From contig DHQI01000123.1 of NCBI GenBank assembly GCA_002408065.1, forward strand, positions 10,395 to 32,143: DNA of 21,749 nucleotides, given 5' to 3'. This DNA comes from Bacteroidales bacterium UBA5342 (GTDB taxonomy: Bacteria; Bacteroidota; Bacteroidia; Bacteroidales; UBA5342). Shown here piece after piece: positions 7,276 to 16,200 of the stretch. Within the stretch, counting starts at the first letter, position 1; every line of letters starts with the position of its first letter. The notes beneath the pieces are model-generated. The model was given only the letters and a program-made list of their open reading frames with translations, did not search any database and was not told the origin of the DNA. A program made the position numbers and the translations under genes.

Positions 7276-10200
7276 ATGAATATTTTTAATCATTCTAGGT
7301 GGCTAATGTCAATCGTATTAGTGATGATGGCTACTAGCTTTTGGGCACAAACCAATGTCGGTGGAACGATAAGTGTTGATTCTACTTTCACGGTAGAACA
7401 AAGTCCTTACATCGTAACGGATAACTTAACAATCTCTAATGGCGTTACTCTAACGATTGAGAATGGTGTAACAGTTAAAGTCAATGATGGGCGTAATATT
7501 ACTGTGCTGGGAGTTCTGGATGCTGATGGGGCTACCATTACCTCAAACAGTAGTTCGCCTGCTGCAGGTAAGTGGTCGGCATTAACGGTGGGTAATGACA
7601 CTCACTCAGCTAATATTCGATTAAATAATTGTGTGGTAGAATATGCCAATAAAATCAGACTAGCCAAAGGTGAGGCAACTATAACAGCTTCTACTTTGCA
7701 GAACTTTAGCTATTATGGTGTAGAGTTAACTTCTGGTGTAGATTTGACCTTGAGTTCTACAACTATTACTGGAACTAATTATCCCCTGTATTTTCAGGCG
7801 CCTGCTAATGTGACGGTGAACTCTTCTAATACTTTTTCTAATAACACCAATAATTTTGCGTATTTAAACTTTCAGACTTTGAGTTCTGATTGGACTTTGG
7901 CAGCTTTGGCAGTGCCATATATGCCTAATTACAATTTTACTATCAATAATGGGGTAACTCTAACTACGACTCCAGGTACATCAATGGCTTTTAAGTCGGG
8001 AAAATCATTTTATGTGTATGGTAGTCTGGTGGGGAATGGCACAACTTTTACCTCATCGTCCAGCTCTCCGTCATTCGGCTCATGGGATTATTTGCATGTT
8101 GGCGACAAGAACAATGCTTATAGTGGTTCCTTGAATCTGACAGATTGTATTGTAGAATATTTAAGAAATATTCATGTAGATAAAGGGAGTGTTACTCTTG
8201 CCAATTCTGTTTTAAAGGATTTCTTATACCATGGTATATATACTGAGAGAAAAACAACTGTTGATATTAATGGAGGTAGTATAAGTACAACATCAACAAC
8301 AGCAAAAGACGGTGCTTATTATGCAATGTTTGTTAATGATAGTACTGAAGTAAACCTAAATGGTTTAAGTATGAATGGTTTTCATTATGGTTTGTATCTG
8401 AACAATAGTTCATCAAAGGCGACTTTGGATGCTTGTACGCTGAGTGAGTTGGGGACCCCTGTTTATTTTAAAGAAGCGGCAGGTTTTATTGTCAATACAG
8501 CTAACACCTTTAGTGATAATGACTATAATCATGCCTGGATTGCTTTTGCCAGCCTGTCTCGCGATTGGGAACTTCCTAAACTAACTATTCCTTATGACTT
8601 TAACAGAGGTTTTGATATCCAGAGTGGAGCCACTTTTACTGTAACATCCGGCAATATATTTAAAATCAGAGATGGTTATGCTTTTGATGTACATGGGGTG
8701 CTTAATGCCATAGCAAAGCCTGACGAGAATATATTCTTTACAGCTTATACGGATGATAACTGGGGAGGCGATTCTAATGGCGATGCTGCCAATACATCGG
8801 CTGACCGTTATAGTTGGACGGGAATTCGCTTTTATAATGCTGAAGCTTCAGCTAGTGAAATGAACGGCTGTAACGTGCGTTTTACAGGAGACAGCTATTA
8901 TTATAATACTTACGGTGGTGTGACCTGTTATAATTCGAGTCCTACTATTGATAGTTGTGAGTTTAGTAATAATAAATATGGTCTGACACTACATGGCTAT
9001 TCTAGTCCTAAAGTGACCAATACAACATTTGCTTCCAGTAGTCAAACACCTATTGCCATGTCTTTCGAGGCCGATCCTGTTTTCGAAAACAATACGCTAT
9101 CCTTTAGCGATAATGCTTATGATGCTATTGGTCTATTAGGAGGGACATTAACAGCGGATGCAATTATACGTAAACGAAACTTTACAGATATTGATAACAT
9201 CACTTATTATATGTTGGATAATATTACGGTGCCCGATGGTAAGACCTTAACCATCGATCCTGGGGTAGTTATTAAATCAACAAGTGGTAGAAAATTTACT
9301 ATAGATGGTACCATAATGGCCAATGGTACTGCCGAAGAGCATATTGTATTTACCTCTGCTAGTGATGATAATTTTGGTAATCCAGGCGATACCAATAAGA
9401 ATGGTACTCAGTCGGTACCCGGTAAAGGAAATATTGGAGGCTTTGTGTTCAATAACTCGGCAAGCGATACCTCACAAGTCAGCTATTGTGACTTCAGGTA
9501 TTCAAATGATTTTGCAATATACACTGAAGATGCTTCGCCTTCTATTATCAATAATAGCATTATTGAATCTAATAATGGGGTTAAGTTTTATGGTGCATCG
9601 GCTCCAGTGTTTAAAAACAATGTGTTGGTAAATATTTCCAATGTCCCTGTCATTGTATCAAGTGCTGCTGACCCATCATTCGATGGAAATTCGTTTACTA
9701 ATGTAGGCTTATCTGCACTTGGTTTGAAAGGTGGCGATGTAACTCAAAGCGGTACGCTTAAAAAGAAAGACCTTGCAGGGTATGAGAATATCACCTATGT
9801 ATTGATGAGTACAATGACCATAAAAGATGGTGCTTATGTTGATATTGAACCAGGTGTTGTGCTTAAAATGGGAGATAATTACCATAACTCAATATATGTA
9901 GAAGGCGGATTTAAAGTTGTAGGTACTGAGGAAGAAAAAGTAATTATTACCTCTTATAAAGACGATAATTATGGAAATCCGAAAGATGTCAATGGTGATG
10001 GAAACGCTACAAGTCCGGGAGCTGACAACTGGGGAAGTATTAGGTTTTTATCTTCTAGTGATGATGACTATTGTCGAATAGAGAATACGGAAATTAAATA
10101 CGGAGGAGGTTATTATAGTTCAAATAATTATAATGCAGGAATCTTTATAGAAAATGCAAGTCCTAACTTAAAAGATGCATTGATATTTAGTACTGGAGGT

Positions 10201-13188
10201 TATGGTGTAAATATACTTGGTAATTCTGCACCAATACTAGATGGAGTTACTATTCAAAATTCCAGTTGGGATCCAGTTGGGATGTCTTTGACTTCAGACC
10301 CTCAGTTTAGTAATATGACTTTCTTGGCTAACCGTTCTCAGGGCTTAGCTATCAATGATAATAATCTAGCCGCTCATGGTGTTTTAGCACAACGTGATGT
10401 GGCTGGTATTGAAAACATTGCTTATATTCTGAATGAGAATTTAACTATTGCATCTAATTCTACCTTAACCATAAACCCAGGAGTGGTTGTAAAACCTAAG
10501 GGAACTATATATGTTCGAGGAGCACTTGTCGCAGAAGGGACAAAAGATCAAAAAATCACATTTACGGCTATTGCAGATGATTCTCGAGGGGGAGATACCG
10601 ATAACAATGGCAATAATGCTACCCCTAATGCTGGAAACTGGTATGGTTTGTATTTTTATGGAAGTGCACTTGATTCTTTAAATAGCTTAAAAAATGTGGA
10701 ATTAAGATACGGACGTGAAGCTCTACGTTTTGAAAATTGTAAAGCAAATGTAGACTCTTGCGTGCTGGAGCAGTTGTCAAGCTATCCCGTTAGTATATAT
10801 GGGGCGGCGTCACCTTTGGTGTCAAACACTGAAATGATGAATTGTCGAGGCCTTTATCTGCCGGGTATAGGTGAAGCAGAGTTCAGAAATAATAATCTGT
10901 TGAACATATCAGAGTCCGTAGTGAAAACTTGTACGTTTTCGAAAGCCAAATTTGAAAATAATACCATGGCGAATGTTGATATTCAGGCAATAGAGCTGTT
11001 GTCAGAAACCTACTCTCAAACCGATACAATACCATTCCGTAGTTTTGCAGGCTATGATTCAATAACCTATTATTTGGCTGATAATAGATTTACAATTAAT
11101 AATGGTACAGAGATTACTATACCAGCGGGTATGGTTTTCAAGGGGAATCATTCAAGTACTAATGTTTTTACCGTAAATGGTAAAATAAATGTTGCAGGAA
11201 CAAGTGATAATCCTGTGATATTCACAGATGTTGAGGATGATGGTTGTGGTAAGCCATTAGATACAAAGAGAAATGGGAAAGCAAGAATATATTGGAATAG
11301 TAATTCTTGGTTTGTGTTTAATAATGTGAGTGATGACGAGAGTGTGATTAATTATGCTCAAATAAAACACATGGGTGGTAATGCTATAAAGCTTTATAGT
11401 GCTTCTCCTAATATTAACAACTGTTTCTTTGATTATTGTTATAGAGGTATTTATTGTAATGGTGTATCTGAGCCAAAGCTGCGGAACAATACCTTTCATA
11501 ATCTGAGTAATGTACCTTTCTCAATTTCATTAGTAGCTTATCCTTCAGTGACAGAGGGTAATGTTATTTCAGGTTCTACTTATAAGATGATTGAGGTAAA
11601 CAATGAGACGCTTACGCAGGATTTAAATTTACCTCAACGTAGTTTCGCTGGTATTGATAATGTTCCTTATTATTTTACTAACTATACTGTAGGTAGTGGT
11701 GCTGTTTTAAACATTGATCCAGGAGTGATATGTAAGTTTGATAATGGTCTTTATGTAAACAAAGGATTGATGGCCCAAGGAGGTTCTACTCCGGATAGTA
11801 TGATTATTTTTACTTCTTACAAGGATGATACTTATGGTGGAGATTCAAATTCTGATGGAGAATCATATGATTACTGGTATGGAATTGATTTTAGTAAAAC
11901 ATCGATAGATGCCGATTGTCAATTAGAAAACTGTGTTTTTGCAAATGTGAATGAAGCGATTTATACTAATAGTGCCAATCCAACAATTAGCAATAGTTTA
12001 TTCTATAATGTGAATGAATATGCAATTAGGTCTGAAGGAGCATCTAAACCTTCTGTGGATAGTTGTGATTTTGTAAGGGTTGGATATGTTAGCGATCAAG
12101 ATAACAGTTTTTATTCAAATTCAAAAGCAGTTTACAATGTACATGAAACTTTTGAGATAGATGCCACCAATTGTTGGTGGGGGAGTACTACAGGACCACG
12201 ACATGATGATAATCCTGATGGAACAGGCCATGTGACTTCTGATGCCGTCAATTACACACCATTCGCTACTATGGTAAACAATCCTCAGTTAGGCGATGTG
12301 AGCCGTAATGGTTATGTGCAAGCTTTTGATGCATCTCTGGTATTGCTGAGTACGGTTGGAGATACTGTTTTGGACAAAAAACAACGTAATGTAGCTAATG
12401 TAAGTGGCAACACGGGCGAAAATGCAGTTTCTGCTTATGATGCTTCACTTATCTTACAGAAAGTAGTAGGCGCTATTAGTTATTTTGGAGAAGCCTCAGT
12501 TGAAAGCAAATCGTCATCTGTTGCCAATATCTCTTTAAGTGATGTTAATGCGCGTGAAGATGTCGAAGTTGTAATTTCAGTTGATTTGTCCGGACTTTCA
12601 AATGTTTTTGCACTGCAAGCACAATTTAAATTTGATTCTGAGGTCTTAAGTTTTGCTGGTGTCGAAAAAACAGACTTTAGTGCTAATGCTTTATTGGTCA
12701 ATAATCAGGAAGGTGATGCTATTAATGTGTCATTAGCAAGTACTGCTGCTTTAGCTAATAGTGGCACCTTTATTAACTTAAAATTTATTGTGAAAGCGGT
12801 GGTAAGTGGTAAAACAGAGGTGGTAGCTACTCAGCTCATTATAAATGAAATAGCTATGGATGTGACAGAACGCTCTGCTACTGTCTATTTTGACGGCCCT
12901 ACATTGATCGAAGAAGAGAAAGTGGCTGTAGATCACCTTTCTTTAAATGTGTATCCTAATCCATTTGACAGAGCATTAAGTATTGATTACGTTCTGAAAA
13001 ATGCAGGAAGAGTTAATATTGAAGTGTATAGTGTTTATGGTCAATTGATAGATGTTATCGAATCTAAAGATATGCCTGCAGGTAAGTATACAGCTCAATG
13101 GGAGGATGCTGAAGTATCGCAGGGAATGTATATTATTCGCATTTCAACAGCTTCGCAGTCTCAATCTGTAATGGTACAAAAGCATTAA
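7276..13188 (+). CDS. Giant exported beta-helix protein with dockerin-like, cohesin-like and T9SS domains
   Basis: This is a 1970-aa surface or secreted protein. The signal peptide is residues 1-24 (ending FWA). Residues 26 to about 1670 are parallel beta-helix, built from about eight long modules. Each starts with a strand pattern like LTIxPGVVVK followed by V-x-G-x-L-x-A-x-GT, then a turn with DDxxG and an Asp/Asn calcium-like loop. Those loops start at residues 499, 705, 904, 1107, 1329 and 1523. Residues about 1673-1737 are dockerin-like: GDVSRNGYVQAFDASLVL, then NVSGNTGENAVSAYDASLIL, the second loop carrying a short insertion. Residues about 1749-1870 resemble a cohesin, with a VEVVISVDLSGL start, FKFDSEVLSFAGVE, and a SGTFINLKFIV strand. 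The tail (about 1886-1970, NVYPNPF ... GMYIIRIS) is a type A T9SS sorting domain. No lyase catalytic residues could be recognised. It is probably co-transcribed with the triple-cohesin gene 73 bases downstream. Domain calls are by eye; beta-helix and tail are the surest. Confidence 0.85.
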   Translation: MNIFNHSRWLMSIVLVMMATSFWAQTNVGGTISVDSTFTVEQSPYIVTDNLTISNGVTLTIENGVTVKVNDGRNITVLGVLDADGATITSNSSSPAAGKWSALTVGNDTHSANIRLNNCVVEYANKIRLAKGEATITASTLQNFSYYGVELTSGVDLTLSSTTITGTNYPLYFQAPANVTVNSSNTFSNNTNNFAYLNFQTLSSDWTLAALAVPYMPNYNFTINNGVTLTTTPGTSMAFKSGKSFYVYGSLVGNGTTFTSSSSSPSFGSWDYLHVGDKNNAYSGSLNLTDCIVEYLRNIHVDKGSVTLANSVLKDFLYHGIYTERKTTVDINGGSISTTSTTAKDGAYYAMFVNDSTEVNLNGLSMNGFHYGLYLNNSSSKATLDACTLSELGTPVYFKEAAGFIVNTANTFSDNDYNHAWIAFASLSRDWELPKLTIPYDFNRGFDIQSGATFTVTSGNIFKIRDGYAFDVHGVLNAIAKPDENIFFTAYTDDNWGGDSNGDAANTSADRYSWTGIRFYNAEASASEMNGCNVRFTGDSYYYNTYGGVTCYNSSPTIDSCEFSNNKYGLTLHGYSSPKVTNTTFASSSQTPIAMSFEADPVFENNTLSFSDNAYDAIGLLGGTLTADAIIRKRNFTDIDNITYYMLDNITVPDGKTLTIDPGVVIKSTSGRKFTIDGTIMANGTAEEHIVFTSASDDNFGNPGDTNKNGTQSVPGKGNIGGFVFNNSASDTSQVSYCDFRYSNDFAIYTEDASPSIINNSIIESNNGVKFYGASAPVFKNNVLVNISNVPVIVSSAADPSFDGNSFTNVGLSALGLKGGDVTQSGTLKKKDLAGYENITYVLMSTMTIKDGAYVDIEPGVVLKMGDNYHNSIYVEGGFKVVGTEEEKVIITSYKDDNYGNPKDVNGDGNATSPGADNWGSIRFLSSSDDDYCRIENTEIKYGGGYYSSNNYNAGIFIENASPNLKDALIFSTGGYGVNILGNSAPILDGVTIQNSSWDPVGMSLTSDPQFSNMTFLANRSQGLAINDNNLAAHGVLAQRDVAGIENIAYILNENLTIASNSTLTINPGVVVKPKGTIYVRGALVAEGTKDQKITFTAIADDSRGGDTDNNGNNATPNAGNWYGLYFYGSALDSLNSLKNVELRYGREALRFENCKANVDSCVLEQLSSYPVSIYGAASPLVSNTEMMNCRGLYLPGIGEAEFRNNNLLNISESVVKTCTFSKAKFENNTMANVDIQAIELLSETYSQTDTIPFRSFAGYDSITYYLADNRFTINNGTEITIPAGMVFKGNHSSTNVFTVNGKINVAGTSDNPVIFTDVEDDGCGKPLDTKRNGKARIYWNSNSWFVFNNVSDDESVINYAQIKHMGGNAIKLYSASPNINNCFFDYCYRGIYCNGVSEPKLRNNTFHNLSNVPFSISLVAYPSVTEGNVISGSTYKMIEVNNETLTQDLNLPQRSFAGIDNVPYYFTNYTVGSGAVLNIDPGVICKFDNGLYVNKGLMAQGGSTPDSMIIFTSYKDDTYGGDSNSDGESYDYWYGIDFSKTSIDADCQLENCVFANVNEAIYTNSANPTISNSLFYNVNEYAIRSEGASKPSVDSCDFVRVGYVSDQDNSFYSNSKAVYNVHETFEIDATNCWWGSTTGPRHDDNPDGTGHVTSDAVNYTPFATMVNNPQLGDVSRNGYVQAFDASLVLLSTVGDTVLDKKQRNVANVSGNTGENAVSAYDASLILQKVVGAISYFGEASVESKSSSVANISLSDVNAREDVEVVISVDLSGLSNVFALQAQFKFDSEVLSFAGVEKTDFSANALLVNNQEGDAINVSLASTAALANSGTFINLKFIVKAVVSGKTEVVATQLIINEIAMDVTERSATVYFDGPTLIEEEKVAVDHLSLNVYPNPFDRALSIDYVLKNAGRVNIEVYSVYGQLIDVIESKDMPAGKYTAQWEDAEVSQGMYIIRISTASQSQSVMVQKH

Positions 13189-13196
13189 GCACGTCA

Positions 13197-13239
13197 ATTC
13201 TTCTAACTGCTTCTCTCAGTTAGGAGAATAACTGTTTTT
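13197..13239 (+). terminator. Hairpin with T-run between the two giant genes
   Basis: ATTCTTCTAACTG (13197-13209) pairs with CAGTTAGGAGAAT (13217-13229), 13 bp with one G-U pair and a 7-base loop. TTTTT follows five bases later (13235-13239). The separation of stem and T-run, and the absence of a consensus promoter before 13262, suggest partial termination or mRNA stabilisation within an operon rather than a full stop. Confidence 0.55.
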
Positions 13240-13261
13240 CTTACTATAAAATCTTTTAAGT

Positions 13262-16200
13262 ATGAATAAATTAATAAAAAACAGTACGTGTTTCCTATTT
13301 CTACTATTGTTTAGTTGGACGGCGTATGCACAAAAGATGCATTACCGTATTCCCGACCAATCAATGGTATTTGGTGATACTATTACTGTTCCGATATATG
13401 CTGATAGTACCTTTACCGGCAAAGAGGTAAGGTCTTTTAGTATGAAGGTCACTTATTCCACATCTTATTTTGAGGTGTTAGGAGTAGAAAGTGATGGAAC
13501 AATCTCAGGGCAGGGCTCAGTCTCAGCTCATGTAAAGGAGAATGGCTACTTGTTTATTGCCGGAGCTAAAGGTGGGCTTTATGAAGGTGATGGTGAGTTT
13601 TGTCGAATTAAAGTAAGGGCTCTGCAAAGTCGGGGATCTAGTATTAGTATATCCAGTAATTTTTCAGATACCTATTTTAACGAAGGGGGATCAACTGTAA
13701 CAGTGGAAAGTGGATATATCTCTGTGGCCGCTCCGCCAAGTATAAGTTTGTCGCCTTCGTATAGTACAATGCTTATTGGCGATAGTGTTCAGTTGTCTGT
13801 TTATGGCGATAAAACTGGCCCTGTTTCATATACCGTCGAAGATCAAACTGTTGGTAGAGTGTCAGAGTCAGGTAAGTTCTTTGCTTTGAAACCAGGTAAT
13901 ACGCGAATAATTGCCGTAGATTCTGTAGGTACTACAGTCCGAAGTGGTAATTTCAAGGTGTTAGGGTATCGTTTGAGTACAGCTAATGATTTGAGAGCTT
14001 ATCCAGGTGATACTATAAGTGTCCCAGTATATACTACAGATATTTCAGGTCAAGGAGTTATGTCTGGCAGTTTTAGTTTGGCGTACAGTACTTCTGTTTT
14101 AGATTTCGTAGGTGTAAATGCTTCAGATTGTATGTTAGAGGGGAGTAGTACCCATGCCTCTGTAAGAGATAGTCGGGTATACACAGCATTTGCTACAACT
14201 CAACCATTAGAGGGAAAGGGGACTCTTTTGAATTTGGAGTTTGTTGTGTTGTCAAGCAGCTCTACTAGTCTCGGTTTCTATGATTTGCTGTTTAATGAAT
14301 CACTTGGAGGTTTGAGCGTTAGTGGTTATTTTAGGGGTAATTCGTTTTCAACAATATATCTTTCTCCTAATGGAACGATCATGTATAGTGGTGATAAACT
14401 TAAGTTAACAGCTTCTAACGGAATAGCTCCTTTTAGATATAGTGTAGATAATGAGGAGATTGCTTCTGTAAATGACAATGGGATTTTGACAGCCATACAG
14501 GGTGGCAAGGTTCGTGTTTCAGTAGAGGATTCTGTTGGAGCATGTACAACTTCTAATTATTTCACTATTTATGACACTAAGATAGAAATTCCAGATACCA
14601 CAGGTCCTGTAAATGAAATTTATGATCTGCCTGTTTTTGTGGATGATATCCCAGACCATCTTGGAGTTCGTTCTTTACAAATGGAGTTGACTTATGATTC
14701 GTTAGAACTTAGATTTGTAGAAGTTGTCCAAAAGGAAACCCTGACTGAAGGTTGGAGCTTCTTTAAATCAATGAATGATAGTAAACTAAAATTGGCTGCT
14801 GCAGGCACAAGTTCTTTTAATGAAAAAGGAGTATTATTCTACTTGAGGTTTCATTTGAAAGATGAAATGTCATTGAATGAGACGGAGTATATCAGTGTTG
14901 ATAATTGCTTTTTTAATGAAGGAAGTCCTTCTTTAAAGACTGAAAATGGAAGTATAAGAGCCGTGAAGAGTAAGGATTTAGGGATTTCGCACATAACATC
15001 TCCGATGTCAGACTGTGAGCATTCTTCGTTGGAATATGTGCAGGCAACAATTGCTAATTATGGTTATGTCGACTATGAGATTGGTGATACCATTCTTTCT
15101 TCTGTACGCCTTGATTACGGAACGACATATACTGATACTATTGTTTTGAAAGAGGTATTAAAGTCCGGAGAATCTATGGAATATAGATATTCACAGCCCT
15201 TTGACCTGTCAGCTATAAAGCGCTATCGTGTTGAGTGTCGCACTTTGTTATCCTCTACCTACGATGGGAACACGAGTAACAACTATAAATCTGTTAGGGT
15301 GGATACTTATGGGAAGTTAGATATTGATCTTGGTGAAGATATAGCTGTTGCCATAGGTGATACTTTTTCTATTGCTTTTACCTCTCAATTTGATTCATGT
15401 GTTTGGTCTCAAGGTGATGCGAATGTTAACGAAATTAGTTACGTTCTAAAAAGCCTTGAAACTGATACCATATGGGTGAAAGCTTATAATGCCTATGGGT
15501 GTGAATCGGTAGATACTGTTATCGTTAGAGCTAGACCTAGTGTGAAAGTTACATCGGATGAATATGATATTTGTGTGGGTGAATTTGCGATTTTCCGCGC
15601 TACAGCTTCAGCAGCAGGTAACAATCCTACTTATGCTTGGTTGCTCAATGGGGAAGTGTTGGACGATGAAACTGCAGATACTTTGGCGTTGAGTTCTCTT
15701 GTTAGTTCCGACGAGATACAGTGTATGTTGTCTTTTGACAGTATTAGTATAGCTGATGAAGTATATACCAAGATTAGCTCTGATATTATTTCAATTGTGG
15801 TTATCCCTAATTTGATGCCTAATGTCGTTATTAGTATTAATCCTAATATGATGGAAAACGATAGTATCTTAGGGTTTATAGCTAAAGCAAGTAATGCAGG
15901 GGCTTCACCTCGTTACAATTGGATGATAAATGGAACCGCTATTGGTGTAACAACTGATACTGCGACTTTTTCTGATTTGCAACAAGGTGTGGAGGTTAGT
16001 TGCGAAATAACTATGAGTTCTGAAGTAGAATGTTACACGATATTGAAGGATACTTCAAACATTGTACTGGCTGACTATAATAGAACAGCTCCTGAAGTAG
16101 CTTTTTCAGCTAATAAACAAACAGGTGTCGATTCACTCATAGTAAGCTTTGCTAATAGTAGTATGGGAACCTACCCATCTTACGAATGGAACTTCGGCGA

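Noticed and set aside
7276..13188. Pectate lyase or other polysaccharide lyase activity
   Set aside because: The beta-helix fold alone does not imply catalysis, and I could not identify a conserved catalytic cluster; a structural role is favoured.
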